64,000 nt of DNA from Geminicoccus roseus DSM 18922 (GCF_000427665.1 NZ_KE386572.1:2442196-2506195); one strand, 5' to 3'. Counted from the first letter of the stretch, positions 43,430-53,044 are shown. Numbers and translations: made by a program. Notes: a model not told the origin generated them from the letters alone.

Positions 43430-44806
43430 TCAGCGCGCGCCTCCTAGGACCAAAAGCGCCCCCGCAAGAAAAGTGTCGCCCAGGCCGATCGTCGCGGCCG
43501 GATATTTCAGCCAGGGCGTCGGACAGGTGACCACGGCCCGCCCCGCCTGCCGGTGGATTGGCGGGAACGGGGCCGGCTCGAACACCGCCGCCTCGGGCGG
43601 GCCGTCCGGCACCGCCACCCGGCCCTGCGCGGCGCGGGTCGAGGCCAGCAGCGAGCCGGCCATCAGGGCCTGCAGCTCCAGCGCCGGGTCGCCCGCGGTC
43701 ACGGCGAGCGCGAAGCTGTCGAAATGCACGACGACCCGGTCCACCTCCAGCCGCTCCGCCAGCGCGATCGTCCGCCCGGCGACGTCGCCGCCGGCGCCGG
43801 GCAGGAGCTTGTCCAGTTCGGAGAGGCTGAGGCCGACCGAGCCCAGCGCGCCGCGCAGACCGTCCAGCACCGGCCAAGCGTCGTTCATGTCGGGAAAGTC
43901 CCCGAGCTCCAGATGGACCAGGGCCAGCCCGGCCTCCCGCCAGGTCCGCGCCAGGCCGGCGGTGTGGCGGATGCTCTCCGGCAGCAGGGTGGCCGGGACC
44001 TCGTTGTAGCCGGACAGGATCGCGGCGCCGGCCTGGCCGGCCAGGCGCAGGCTCAGCGCCTCGAACAGCGGGTCGTCCTCCAGGGGATCGTCGGCGAAGC
44101 GGCAGATGATCCGCGAGGAGCGCGGCAGGACCTCCCCGCCGATGCGGGCGCCGGCCTGGAACTCGACGATGTAATGGGCGGGCTTGCCGGTCCCGGGCTT
44201 GCCGGTCCCGGGCAGACCGGTCACCGCTCCCATGCAGGTGAGCCCGTCCGGGCCGGCCAGGCCGACCTCGGGGTGGAAGAGTTCGATCTGCCGGCGGGTC
44301 CGGTCGCCGATCGCCACCAGGCTGGGGGCGCCGAGCGCGGCCAGCATCTGGGCAGCCTGCGGGCCGGTGCCGCCCAGGCCGAGCGTGGTCGGCAGGTGGG
44401 CGTCGATCCAGGCCGGTCCGCCCGGCCAGTCCAGGTGGATCTCGCCGCCGACGCCGCGCCGGGCGCGATCCAGGACCAGAGCTGCGAAGCGGCCCTCCGG
44501 GCTGGCCGGATCGGCCTCCAGCAGGACGGCGGCCTGTTCCAGGCGGACATAGGCGTCCACGCACAGGCTCATGCCGCACAGGGTCAGCCGGGCCCGGCGC
44601 ACCAGATCGGGCAGGGACTGGGCCAGCGCTGCATAGGCGTTTCGCCAGTCCGCGGCCGTGGGCGCGGCGCCCAGGTCCGGGGAACCGGTCGCCGCCGGGT
44701 TCCCTTCCTCCGCGCGCGGGGTGCCGGGGGCACCCATGCCCGGCTGCCCGGGCCCGGCCGGCCGTGGCCGGGCGGACATGTGGTTCCCCATCGAGAGGCC
44801 AGCCAT
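43430..44806 (-). CDS. Predicted ADP-dependent sugar kinase (ADP-glucokinase/phosphofructokinase family)
   Basis: Member of the Pfam 'ADP_PFK_GK' family, best known from archaea, that phosphorylates a sugar using ADP. From ATG 44806 it is 458 residues. Two family motifs are visible: HxE at 298-300 (VHLELGDF), and the catalytic GxGD at 441-444 (ATIGLGDTFLAGA). Thus the catalytic Asp is present. A TTG at 44911 or ATG at 44791 are other possible starts; the first 45 residues look unstructured. An in-frame PGTGKPGTGK doubling lies near residue 199. It is divergent from a DeoR regulator and ends at a good terminator. Sugar substrate unknown. Confidence 0.78.
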   Translation of the reverse strand: MAGLSMGNHMSARPRPAGPGQPGMGAPGTPRAEEGNPAATGSPDLGAAPTAADWRNAYAALAQSLPDLVRRARLTLCGMSLCVDAYVRLEQAAVLLEADPASPEGRFAALVLDRARRGVGGEIHLDWPGGPAWIDAHLPTTLGLGGTGPQAAQMLAALGAPSLVAIGDRTRRQIELFHPEVGLAGPDGLTCMGAVTGLPGTGKPGTGKPAHYIVEFQAGARIGGEVLPRSSRIICRFADDPLEDDPLFEALSLRLAGQAGAAILSGYNEVPATLLPESIRHTAGLARTWREAGLALVHLELGDFPDMNDAWPVLDGLRGALGSVGLSLSELDKLLPGAGGDVAGRTIALAERLEVDRVVVHFDSFALAVTAGDPALELQALMAGSLLASTRAAQGRVAVPDGPPEAAVFEPAPFPPIHRQAGRAVVTCPTPWLKYPAATIGLGDTFLAGALLVLGGAR

Positions 44807-44958
44807 CCCTACCCCCGAACGGGTGGCGCCGACCGCCGCCTGCGGCGCGAGGTCCCGGCATCCACCCTGACAGCGCCGCTTCCTGCGGCTTTCTGCATTT
44901 TTCGGCAGCAACCTATCGGTGAGCCAGTGGCGGCGTCAAGCAATCGCCGCTATCGTCC

Positions 44959-44972
44959 TTGTTCATGAACAA
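44959..44972. promoter_or_regulatory. Perfect 14-bp palindrome, candidate DeoR-family operator
   Basis: TTGTTCATGAACAA is a perfect palindrome in the divergent region between the sugar kinase and the DeoR gene. It is 22 bp upstream of the regulator's TTG start. It resembles the core of GlpR-type sites (GTTCATxATGAAC-like). The location and symmetry suggest binding by the neighbouring regulator. Confidence 0.6.
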
Positions 44973-44993
44973 CCGACCCACGGAGCGGCGGCG

Positions 44994-45803
44994 TTGAGCG
45001 AGCAGGAACTCCGCGACACCGATCTCCGCGACACGCTGCCGGCCAGGCGCCGCGCGGAACTGGTGCGCCTGGTGCGGGCGCGCGGCCAGGTGACCGTGAC
45101 CGAGCTGGCCAGCCTGTTCGACATCTCGGTCGACACGGTGCGCCGCGACCTCGACCACCTGGCCGAGCGCGGCCTGCTCGCCCGCACCCATGGCGGCGCC
45201 GTCGCCTCGGGCGACCTGGTCACCCAGGACACCCCGTTCGCCGACCGGCTGGTCCGGCAGAAGAGTGCCAAGACCCGCATCGCCCGCGCGGTGGCCAGCC
45301 TGATCGGCGACGGCGAGACGCTGCTGGTCAATGGCGGCTCCACCACAAGGGCGGTCGCCGCCGAGCTGGCCGGCCGGCGCAACCTCACCATCGTCACCAA
45401 CAACCTGGCCCTGCCGCAGGTGCTGCCGCCCGAGGCCTGCCGGGACGTCTACGTCATGGGCGGGCAGTACCGCCACGAGGCGCAGGTGACCGTGGGCGAG
45501 GTGCGCTTCGCGTTCGCCGCCGGCATCAACGTCGACACCGCCCTGATCGGGGTGGGCGGCATCAGCGCCGAGCGGGGCCTTTCCACCACCTCGATCGCCG
45601 AATCGGTGATGATCCGCGAGATGATCAAGATCGCCAAGCGCACCATCGTGCTGGTGGATTCCAGCAAGTTCGGCCACGATTCCTTTGCCGAGATCTGCCC
45701 GCTGGCGCTCGCGCACATGCTGGTCACCGACGAGGTGCCGCCCGACCGGTTCGTCCAGGCCCTGGCCGAGGCCAAGGTCGACCTGGTGGTGGCGCCGGCC
45801 TGA
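44994..45803 (+). CDS. DeoR/GlpR-family transcriptional regulator
   Basis: Repressor that senses a sugar phosphate. From TTG 44994 it is 269 residues, with a winged helix near the N-terminus (RARGQVTVTELASLFDISVD) and a C-terminal DeoRC sensor domain (LIGDGETLLVNGGSTTRAVA and ALIGVGGIS, the phosphate-binding region). GGAG lies 8 bp upstream of the TTG; an earlier GTG at 44919 has no such site and would overlap the palindrome. It probably controls the divergent kinase and itself. Confidence 0.88.
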   Translation: MSEQELRDTDLRDTLPARRRAELVRLVRARGQVTVTELASLFDISVDTVRRDLDHLAERGLLARTHGGAVASGDLVTQDTPFADRLVRQKSAKTRIARAVASLIGDGETLLVNGGSTTRAVAAELAGRRNLTIVTNNLALPQVLPPEACRDVYVMGGQYRHEAQVTVGEVRFAFAAGINVDTALIGVGGISAERGLSTTSIAESVMIREMIKIAKRTIVLVDSSKFGHDSFAEICPLALAHMLVTDEVPPDRFVQALAEAKVDLVVAPA

Positions 45804-45915
45804 CCGGCCCTGGCCGTGGCGCCACAGGATGCTGCCCTGCAGCATCCTGTCGGTTGACCGGACGCCGCCCGGTCGTCTAGCGGCGAAGGCACATCTTGGG
45901 TGGAAGCGACTGCAC

Positions 45916-47349
45916 ATGGCCGAACCTGTCATCGTCCCCGTCGTTCTGGCGGGTGGGTCCGGAACGCGCCTATGGCCGATCAGCCGCAGCTCCTACCCCA
46001 AGCATCTGGTCGAGATCCTGAGCGACGAATCGCTCCTGCAGGCCACCATCCGCCGGGCTCTGGCGGTGGCGTCGCCGGAGCACGTGCTCACCGTCGGCGC
46101 CGCCGCCCAGGCCTTCCTGATCGGCCGCCAGCTGGGCGAGATCGACCCGGTCCTCAAGAGCGGCCTGGTCCTGGAGCCGTCCGGGCGCAACACCGCGGCG
46201 GCGATCGCCCTGGCGGCGCTGATCGCGGTGGAGCGCGGCCAGGGCGAGGCGGTCTTGTGGGTGTGCCCGTCCGACCATCTGATCAGCGACGGCCGGGTGC
46301 TGACCGGCGCGGTGCGCGCCGGCGCCCTGGCGGCGGCCCGCGGCGAGCTGGTGACCTTCGGCATCCGCCCGTCCCGCCCGGAGACCGGCTACGGCTATAT
46401 CCGCCTGGGCAGCGCCGACCCGGAGCTGCCCTCGGTGCTCAAGGTCGAGCGGTTCGTGGAGAAGCCGCCGCGCGAGGAGGCCGAGGCCATGCTGCGCCAG
46501 GGCGGCCATGTCTGGAATTCCGGCATGTTCCTGTTCCGGGCCGACCGGCTGCTGGCCGAGCTCGGCCGGTTCGAGCCGGAGCTGGTGGCGGCGGCGGAGC
46601 AGGCGTTCCGGGCGGGCGAGCGGGAGCCGGCGATCGTGCCGGCGGCGGCAGAATGGGCGACGGTGCGCTCGGTGCCGATCGACAAGGCGGTCATGGAGCG
46701 CTCCGACCGGGTGGTCTGCGTGCCCTGCGACCCGCACTGGTCGGACGTGGGCTCCTGGCAGGCGATCTGGGAACTGATGGACCAGGACGCCGAGGGCAAC
46801 GCCAAGGCCGGCGACGTGCTGGTCTGCGACGCGCACAACAACCTGGTCCGCTCCGAGCGCCGGCTGGTGGCGCTGGCCGGGGTGTCCGACCTGGTGGTGG
46901 TCGAAACCGCCGACGCGGTGCTGGTCGCCGACCGGCAGCAGTCCGAGCAGGTCAAGAACCTGGTGGGGCTCCTGGCCGCCGCCGGCCGGCGCGAGGCGTC
47001 GCTGCACGCCAGCGAGGTGCGCCCCTGGGGCCGGCTCACCGCGCTGGCCGGCGGGACGGGCTTCCGGGTGCGCGAGCTGACCGTGGATCCCGGCGCGCGC
47101 CTGTCCCGGCAGCGCCATCCCGAGCGGGCCGAGCACTGGGTGATCGTGGCCGGCCAGGCGCTGGTCGAGCTTGGCGAGGAGGTCCGCCAGCTGGGACCGG
47201 GGGCGGTGGTCACCGTGCCGGCCGGGATGGTGCACCGCCTGTCCAACCCGAACGGCGGCCTGCTGCGCCTGATCGAGGTGGCGCTGGGAAGCGACCTGGA
47301 CGATGCCCGCACCGAGCGGCTCGACCCGCCCGAAGGCGGCCGCGCCTGA
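45916..47349 (+). CDS. Mannose-1-phosphate guanylyltransferase / mannose-6-phosphate isomerase
   Basis: Bifunctional ManC/AlgA/XanB-type enzyme making GDP-mannose for surface polysaccharide. From ATG 45916 it is 477 residues. The N-terminal nucleotidyltransferase has the pyrophosphorylase signature LAGGSGTRLWPISRSSYPKH and the FVEKPPREEAEAML lysine region. The C-terminal cupin domain has RPWGRLTAL and HPERAEHWVIVAGQA, the type II isomerase site. It appears monocistronic and ends 5 bp from the convergent Nudix gene. Confidence 0.93.
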   Translation: MAEPVIVPVVLAGGSGTRLWPISRSSYPKHLVEILSDESLLQATIRRALAVASPEHVLTVGAAAQAFLIGRQLGEIDPVLKSGLVLEPSGRNTAAAIALAALIAVERGQGEAVLWVCPSDHLISDGRVLTGAVRAGALAAARGELVTFGIRPSRPETGYGYIRLGSADPELPSVLKVERFVEKPPREEAEAMLRQGGHVWNSGMFLFRADRLLAELGRFEPELVAAAEQAFRAGEREPAIVPAAAEWATVRSVPIDKAVMERSDRVVCVPCDPHWSDVGSWQAIWELMDQDAEGNAKAGDVLVCDAHNNLVRSERRLVALAGVSDLVVVETADAVLVADRQQSEQVKNLVGLLAAAGRREASLHASEVRPWGRLTALAGGTGFRVRELTVDPGARLSRQRHPERAEHWVIVAGQALVELGEEVRQLGPGAVVTVPAGMVHRLSNPNGGLLRLIEVALGSDLDDARTERLDPPEGGRA

Positions 47350-47354
47350 AGCGT

Positions 47355-47828
47355 TCAGCGTCCGCGGGCCTGCAGCCAGGAGGTCAGCACCGGGTGGAGG
47401 TCTGCCCGGCCGAGCAGATGGTCCGGGCTCATCCAGGCCGCGGCGATCACCTCGGCCCCGTCAGGGGTGACCACCGGCCGGCTCGGCAGCGCCAGCTCGA
47501 ACAAATCGACCTGCAGGCTGCGATGCTCGTGGACGAGGCCGATGCGCCCGGCCGGGCGCAGCTGCTCCGCCGCCACCACCAGCTCGACCTCCTCGGCCAG
47601 CTCGCGGGCGGCGGCCAGGCGCGGATCCTCGCCGGGCGCCCGCCCGCCGCCGACCAGGCCCAGACCGGCCCGGAACGACTGGCGCACCACCAGCACCTTG
47701 TTCTCGGCCAGCACCGCCACGGCCACCCCCTCCGCGGCCGGTCGCCTGGCCCACCACCAGGCCCGGGCCAGGGGATAGCCCAGGCGGTAGGCGATCCGGC
47801 GCGCAAGGTTGGGCAGGTCCATCGTCAT
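47355..47828 (-). CDS. Nudix hydrolase
   Basis: Hydrolyses a nucleoside diphosphate linked to another moiety; substrate unknown. It is 157 residues. The Nudix box GxxxxxExxxxxxxREUxEE is intact as GGGRAPGEDPRLAAARELAEE near residues 60-81 (shown in part). It begins 4 bp after the flhG-like stop, so it is the tail gene of the flagellar operon, though nothing ties it to motility by function. Confidence 0.88.
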   Translation of the reverse strand: MTMDLPNLARRIAYRLGYPLARAWWWARRPAAEGVAVAVLAENKVLVVRQSFRAGLGLVGGGRAPGEDPRLAAARELAEEVELVVAAEQLRPAGRIGLVHEHRSLQVDLFELALPSRPVVTPDGAEVIAAAWMSPDHLLGRADLHPVLTSWLQARGR

Positions 47829-47832
47829 GCGC

Positions 47833-48615
47833 TCAGGCCGAAGGCGCGGCGGGCATGGCCGGTGCCTGCGGCTCCGGGCGGACCGCCAGGCGGCGCGCCA
47901 GCCGAACGATGTCGGCCGCGACCTTGCTGGTGGGATGGCGGGACAGAAGCGGGGTCTGGCATTTCAGCGCCTCGGATACCCTCGGATCGCGGTGGACGAC
48001 GCCCAGGAGCCGCGGCTCCCGGGCCAGGAAATGGACGCAGACGCGGCGCAGCGTGGCATAGGTGGCCTGCCCCTGTTCCTCGTTCTCGGCCAGATTGACG
48101 ATGATCTCGTGCGCGGTCAGGTCGCGGGTGACCTTGATGAAGGCATAGGCGTCGGCCAGGGCCGAGGGCTCGTCCGCAGTCACCACCAGCGCCCGGCCCG
48201 CCAGGGTCGCCAGGCGCCGCACCGAGCCTTCCAGCCCGCCGCCCAGGTCCAGGATGGTGACGTCGAAGCTCCTGGCCAGGTCCTGGAGCCCGCAGGACAG
48301 CCGGTCCAGCACGGCGCTGCCGGGCGTGCCGACCAGGCCGCTGCCCGAGCGCCCGGGCACCACGGTGACGCCGCTGCGCGGGTCCTGCACCAGCGTGTCC
48401 TGCAGGAGCGCGCGCCCCGCCACCACGTCGCCCAGGTCGGCGCCCTTGGTCAGGCCCAGATGCAGGTCGACATTGGCCGCGGTCAGGTCGGCGTCGACCA
48501 GCAGCACCGACTGGCCGGCCTGGGCCAGGGCCTGGGCGATCCCCACCGCGAGGAAGGTGCGGCCGATGCCGCCCTTGCCCGAGGCCAGGGCGAAGATCCG
48601 GTCGGCAGCGCTCAT
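47833..48615 (-). CDS. flhG: MinD/FlhG-type ATPase with altered Walker A
   Basis: Flagellar number/placement ATPase of the ParA/MinD class. It is 260 residues. The deviant Walker A reads G13-K-G-G-I-G-R19-T20: the signature Lys14 is present but the P-loop Lys19 is replaced by Arg. The A' region LLVDADLTAANVDLHLGL and Walker B-like TILDLGGGL are seen. It overlaps flhF by 4 bp, the normal flhF-flhG partnership. The C-terminus is Pro/Ala-rich and lacks an obvious amphipathic membrane helix. Confidence 0.87.
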   Translation of the reverse strand: MSAADRIFALASGKGGIGRTFLAVGIAQALAQAGQSVLLVDADLTAANVDLHLGLTKGADLGDVVAGRALLQDTLVQDPRSGVTVVPGRSGSGLVGTPGSAVLDRLSCGLQDLARSFDVTILDLGGGLEGSVRRLATLAGRALVVTADEPSALADAYAFIKVTRDLTAHEIIVNLAENEEQGQATYATLRRVCVHFLAREPRLLGVVHRDPRVSEALKCQTPLLSRHPTSKVAADIVRLARRLAVRPEPQAPAMPAAPSA

Positions 48616-49565
48616 CGGACCTCTCCCGCCTCGGTCCGGCTCATCAGGAGCCGGGCCAGGCCGATCGCGGACAGGGGCTTCAGGCCGCTGCCGATCACCG
48701 GTCCGATCCCGGCGGCGGCCAGCGCCGGGCCAGCCTCGGCCGCGGCCAGCACCCCGCCCAGCCGCCGGGCGTTGTCCAGGCGCGAGACCACCATCCGCCG
48801 GCAGCCGATCGCCGCGAAATTCTGCGCGATGTCGGCGGATTCGCCCGCAGACAGGCCGGCCGGCAGCACCAGCAGGATTTCGGCGCGCAGCGACGAGGCC
48901 AGCTCGGCCAGGCGCATCATCTCCTCCGTCTCGAACGGGTTGACGCCCTGGCTGTCGACCAGCACCGGGCCGCCCTCGTCCAGCTCCCCCGGCGCCAAGC
49001 CGTCCGAGGCCAGTCCCCGGGGATCGAGGCCGCCCGGCTGGATCTGCAGCGGCCGGAGCAGGTCGGCCAGCTGGGCCAGCCCCCCGGCCCTGCCGGCATC
49101 GGCGGACAGCACGCGCGGCCGGCGGTCGGCCAGCACCAGGGCGGTCGCGAGCTTGGCCACCGTCACCGACTTGCCGGCCCCGTTCGGGCCTGCCACCACC
49201 AGGGCACCCGCCGGCACGGTCAGCTCGGAAAACGGCAGCACCGCGGGCAGGGCCTGGCCCAAAGCCTGGACGGGGTCCTGCCAGCGCTCCGCCCGCACCG
49301 CCGCCAGGATCCGCTGGAGCAGGCCGGGCTCGGTCTCGTGCCAGCGCAGGGCGTCCTGGATGCGGGCCGTGTCGGGCTCGGGCAGGTCGGCGCGCAGGAG
49401 CTTCTCCAGGTCGATGCCCCGGTCCGGGGCGCTGGCGGTGACCGTCACCCCGGTGCGGTCCTCCCGGGTCGCCACGATCACCGCCTGCTCGCCCAGTTCG
49501 GCGGCGACCCTTGCGATCGCCTCGGCGACGGATGGAGCTTGGAATACGCGCAGTAGCATGGTCAC
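48612..49565 (-). CDS. flhF: Flagellar biosynthesis SRP-type GTPase FlhF
   Basis: SRP-family GTPase that sets flagellar position. It is 317 residues. An N-terminal B-domain-like region (LLRVFQAPSVAEAIARVAAE) is followed by the N and G domains, with P-loop GPNGAGKSVT near residue 130 and VLVDSQGVNPF as the G3-like segment (VDTAG degenerate here). The GTG start overlaps the flhA stop (GTGA), with ATG 49559 as alternative. The G-domain motifs are more diverged than in typical FlhF, so nucleotide specificity is uncertain. Confidence 0.82.
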   Translation of the reverse strand: MTMLLRVFQAPSVAEAIARVAAELGEQAVIVATREDRTGVTVTASAPDRGIDLEKLLRADLPEPDTARIQDALRWHETEPGLLQRILAAVRAERWQDPVQALGQALPAVLPFSELTVPAGALVVAGPNGAGKSVTVAKLATALVLADRRPRVLSADAGRAGGLAQLADLLRPLQIQPGGLDPRGLASDGLAPGELDEGGPVLVDSQGVNPFETEEMMRLAELASSLRAEILLVLPAGLSAGESADIAQNFAAIGCRRMVVSRLDNARRLGGVLAAAEAGPALAAAGIGPVIGSGLKPLSAIGLARLLMSRTEAGEVR

Positions 49566-51643
49566 ACCTGCCCCATCGTCTTGATCCGGGCCTTAGGATG
49601 GATTTCGTTCTGGGAGAGCACGCCCGTGCTCGGCCGGAACCGCTCGATCAGCGAGCGCACGTAGGGGCGCAGCGACGGCGTGGTCACCAGCACCGGCAGC
49701 TCACCGCGCAGCGCCAGCGCCTCGAAGGTCTCGCGCACGCCGCGCACGAACTGCTGCAGCCGGTCCGGGGCGATCGCCAGCTGGCGCTCCTCGCCCTGGC
49801 CGACCAGGGCCTCGCCCAGAGCCTGCTCCCAGCTGGCGGAAAGGGTGACCACCGGGATGTAGCCGCCCTCGCCGGTGAACATCGTGCTGATCTGGCGGGC
49901 GAGGCGGCTGCGGACATGCTCGACGATCACCACGGTGTTCTGGGTGTGGACCAGCGCCTCGCCGATCGCCTCCAGCACGGTCGGCAGGTCGCGGATCGAG
50001 ATCCGCTCGGCCAGCAGCCCCTGCAGGACCCGGTGGATGCCGCCCATCGAGATCCGTGCCGGCACCAGGTCCTGGACCAGCTTCTGCCATTCCGGCGGCA
50101 GGTCGCCCAGGAGCTTCTGGGTCTCCGCATAGGTGAGCAGATCCGCCAGGTTGTCCTTGACCAGCTCGGTCAGGTGGGTGGTGACCACCGTGGCCGGGTC
50201 GACCACGGTCATGCCGCGCAGGCTCGCCTCCTCCCGCAATGCCGGGCTGATCCAGGCGGCCTGCAGGCCGAAGGTCGGCTCGGTGGTCAGCTCGCCCGGG
50301 AGGTTGATCGGCCGGCCCTGCGGATCCATCACCAGCAGCATCGAGGCGCGGATGTCGCCGCGGCCGGCCTCCATCTCCTTGATCTTCAGGGTGTAGCTGT
50401 TGGCGGGCAGCTGGATGTTGTCCTGGATGCGCACCGAGGGCAGGACGAAGCCGAGCTCCAGGGCCAGCTGGCGGCGCAGGGCCCGGATCTGGTCGGTCAG
50501 GCGCGGCTGGGCGTTCTCGCCGATCAGGCCGAGCAGGCCGTAGCCCAGCTCCAGCCGGATCGGGTCCATCACCAGCACCGAGGCGATCGGCTCCTCGCCC
50601 GGGGCGGGTGGCGGCGCCTCGACCTGGGTGGGGCGGGCGGCGCGCTTCGAGGCCTGCCAGCCGGCATAGCCGCTGGCGGCGCCGATCAGCAGGAACACCA
50701 TGGTCGGCAGGCCCGGCAGGGCCGCCAGGATCAGGCTGATCGCCGCGGTCACGCCGAGCGCGCGGGGATAGGCGCCCAGCTGGCGGATCAAGGCGGTGTC
50801 GGTGCGGCCGTCCACCCCGGCCTTGGAGACCAGCAGGCCGGCCGCCACCGAGATGATCAGGGCCGGCACCTGGGAGACCAGCCCGTCGCCGATGGTGAGC
50901 AGGGTGAAGGTCCGCGCCGCGTCGCCGATCCCCATGCCCATCTGGGCGGTGCCGATGATCAGCCCGCCGACCAGGTTGATCGCGGTGATCAGCAGCCCGG
51001 CCACGGCGTCGCCGCGCACGAACTTGGCGGCACCGTCCATGGCGCCGAAGAACGAACTCTCCTCCTCCAGCTCCTTGCGGCGGCGCCGCGCGGTCTGCTC
51101 GTCGATCAGCCCGGCCGACAGGTCGGCGTCGATCGCCATCTGCTTGCCGGGCATCGCGTCCAGCGAGAAGCGGGCGCCGACCTCGGCGATCCGGCCGGAG
51201 CCCTTGGTGATCACCACGAAGTTCACGATCACCAGGATCGCGAACACGATCATGCCGATCACGAAATTGCCCTGCATCAGGAACTGGCCGAAGGCCTGGA
51301 TGATGTGGCCGGCGGCACCGGCGCCCTCGTGGCCGTTGCCCAGGATCAGCCTGGTGCTGGCCAGGTTCAGGGCCAGGCGCAGCATGGTCGCGATCAGCAG
51401 CACGGTCGGAAACGCGTTGAAGTCGAGCGGCTTCTCGATGAACAGCGCGGTCACCAGGATCAGAACCGACAGGCTCACCGAGAAGGCCAGCATCAGGTCG
51501 AGCAGGACCGGCGGCAGCGGCACCACCAGCACCGCCAGGATCGCCAGGATGCCCAGCGCCATCAGCACTTCGCTGCTGGCGCCCGAGCGGCGCACCCCGC
51601 CCAGAAGGTCGGTGCCGATCTGGCCGAGGGCCAGGGTCCTCAC
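49562..51643 (-). CDS. flhA: Flagellar type III export gate protein FlhA
   Basis: Inner-membrane export gate component. From GTG 51643 it is 693 residues. Eight N-terminal helices begin at about residue 25. The FHIPEP-type loop is visible around [20 protein letters not shown] and [17 protein letters not shown]. The C-terminal cytosolic half has the [13 protein letters not shown]-like segment [14 protein letters not shown] and ends in a conserved Ser/Pro region. The GTG overlaps the flbD stop and the gene overlaps flhF by 4 bp. Confidence 0.95.
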   Translation of the reverse strand: MRTLALGQIGTDLLGGVRRSGASSEVLMALGILAILAVLVVPLPPVLLDLMLAFSVSLSVLILVTALFIEKPLDFNAFPTVLLIATMLRLALNLASTRLILGNGHEGAGAAGHIIQAFGQFLMQGNFVIGMIVFAILVIVNFVVITKGSGRIAEVGARFSLDAMPGKQMAIDADLSAGLIDEQTARRRRKELEEESSFFGAMDGAAKFVRGDAVAGLLITAINLVGGLIIGTAQMGMGIGDAARTFTLLTIGDGLVSQVPALIISVAAGLLVSKAGVDGRTDTALIRQLGAYPRALGVTAAISLILAALPGLPTMVFLLIGAASGYAGWQASKRAARPTQVEAPPPAPGEEPIASVLVMDPIRLELGYGLLGLIGENAQPRLTDQIRALRRQLALELGFVLPSVRIQDNIQLPANSYTLKIKEMEAGRGDIRASMLLVMDPQGRPINLPGELTTEPTFGLQAAWISPALREEASLRGMTVVDPATVVTTHLTELVKDNLADLLTYAETQKLLGDLPPEWQKLVQDLVPARISMGGIHRVLQGLLAERISIRDLPTVLEAIGEALVHTQNTVVIVEHVRSRLARQISTMFTGEGGYIPVVTLSASWEQALGEALVGQGEERQLAIAPDRLQQFVRGVRETFEALALRGELPVLVTTPSLRPYVRSLIERFRPSTGVLSQNEIHPKARIKTMGQV

Positions 51644-53007
51644 GAAACGGCTCCGTCGAGGCCCGGGATCCGGGCGCCCTCGATCGCGTACTGGCGAAGC
51701 TTGTTGCGCAGGGTGCGGATCGAGATGCCGAGCGTCACCGCGGCGCGGGTGCGGTTGCCGCTGGAACGCTGCAGGGTCTCGATGATCAGGCCGCGCTCGA
51801 CCTCGGCGACGGTGCGGCCGACCAGGGCCGGCACGGCCGGGGTTTCGCCTGCCGCGCCCGCCGCCAGGCCCGGCAGGGGCGGCGGTCCGGCCGCCTGCCC
51901 GGCGCTGCCGTCGGCCTGGAGCAGGATCGCCTCGACCCCGATCTCCGGGCCGCTGGCCAGGAGGACGGCGCGGTGCAGGCAGTTGTCGAGCTCGCGGACA
52001 TTGCCCGGCCAGCGGCCGCGGCGCAGGGCGTCCAGGGCGGCGGCGCTGAGCGGCCGGTCGGGCAGCTGGTTGGCCCGGGCATGCTTGCGCTGCAGCCACT
52101 CGGCCAGCGGCGCGATGTCGCCCGGCCGCTCGCGCAGGCTCGGCAGCTGCAGGCGCAGCACGTTCAGGCGGAAGTAAAGGTCCTCGCGGAACTGTCCGGC
52201 GCGGACGCTCTCCTCCATGTCGCGGTTGCTGGTGCCGATCAGGCGGATGTCGACCTTGACCGGGCGGGATCCGCCCAGCCGGTCGATCTCGCGCTCCTGG
52301 ATGGCGCGCAGCAGCTTGGCCTGCAGGCGCGGGTCCATCTCGCTGATCTCGTCGAGCAGCAGCGTGCCGCCGTTCGCCTCCTCGAACTTGCCGATCCGCC
52401 TGGCCGCAGCCCCGGTGAAGGCGCCCTTCTCGTGGCCGAACAGCTCCGATTCCAGGAGGTTTTCCGGAATGGCCGCGCAGTTGACCGAGATGAACGGCCC
52501 CTCGGCCCGACGGCTGTTCTGGTGGATGAAGCGCGCCATCACCTCCTTGCCGGTGCCGCTCTCGCCGGTGATCAGCACGCTGGCGTCGGTGGGCGCGAAC
52601 CGGCGCGCCAGCTCCAGGACCGAGAGCATGGCCGGGTCGGCGGCGATGAACGCGCTCTGGGGGGCGGCGGCGTCCTCCAGGATCGCCGCGATCAGCTCCT
52701 GGTCTGGGGGCAGGGGCAGGAACTCCCGGGCACCGGCCCGGATCGCCTGGACCGCGGCGCGCGGGGTGGTGCGGATCCCATAGGCGACCACCGGCAGGTG
52801 GATGCGCTCCGCCGAGAGGCGTCGGATCGCCGAAGCGATGTCGCTCTCGACATCCAGCAGCAGAAGATCGGCGCCCTGGCCCTGGCGCAGGCCGTCCAGG
52901 GCGGCGCCCAGGTCCAGGGCGCGCCGCACCGAAGCCCCCCGCGCCGCCGCCAGGTCCGCCGCCAGCACCACCTCCGGGCTGCCCCTGCCGACGATCAGAA
53001 GACGCAT
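51640..53007 (-). CDS. flbD: Sigma-54-dependent flagellar activator FlbD
   Basis: Transcription activator of late flagellar genes. From ATG 53007 (GGGAGG 8 bp upstream) it is 455 residues. The receiver-like domain (1-115) lacks the acidic pocket: residues 7-9 read GRG, as in Caulobacter FlbD, so it is not phosphorylated in the usual way. The AAA+ domain follows, with [12 protein letters not shown], the sigma-54 contact loop GAFTGA, Walker [10 protein letters not shown] and R-finger. A Fis-type HTH closes it ([17 protein letters not shown]). It likely acts at the sigma-54 promoter found upstream of fliK. Confidence 0.93.
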   Translation of the reverse strand: MRLLIVGRGSPEVVLAADLAAARGASVRRALDLGAALDGLRQGQGADLLLLDVESDIASAIRRLSAERIHLPVVAYGIRTTPRAAVQAIRAGAREFLPLPPDQELIAAILEDAAAPQSAFIAADPAMLSVLELARRFAPTDASVLITGESGTGKEVMARFIHQNSRRAEGPFISVNCAAIPENLLESELFGHEKGAFTGAAARRIGKFEEANGGTLLLDEISEMDPRLQAKLLRAIQEREIDRLGGSRPVKVDIRLIGTSNRDMEESVRAGQFREDLYFRLNVLRLQLPSLRERPGDIAPLAEWLQRKHARANQLPDRPLSAAALDALRRGRWPGNVRELDNCLHRAVLLASGPEIGVEAILLQADGSAGQAAGPPPLPGLAAGAAGETPAVPALVGRTVAEVERGLIIETLQRSSGNRTRAAVTLGISIRTLRNKLRQYAIEGARIPGLDGAVS

Positions 53008-53044
53008 GTTCCAGCCTCCCATCTGCGCCGTGCCGGCGACCCGC

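Noticed and set aside
43386-44861. Second leftward frame overlapping the ADP-dependent kinase
   Set aside because: Low-complexity Arg/Gly/Pro sequence with no motifs, whereas the 43430-44806 frame carries HxE and GxGD.
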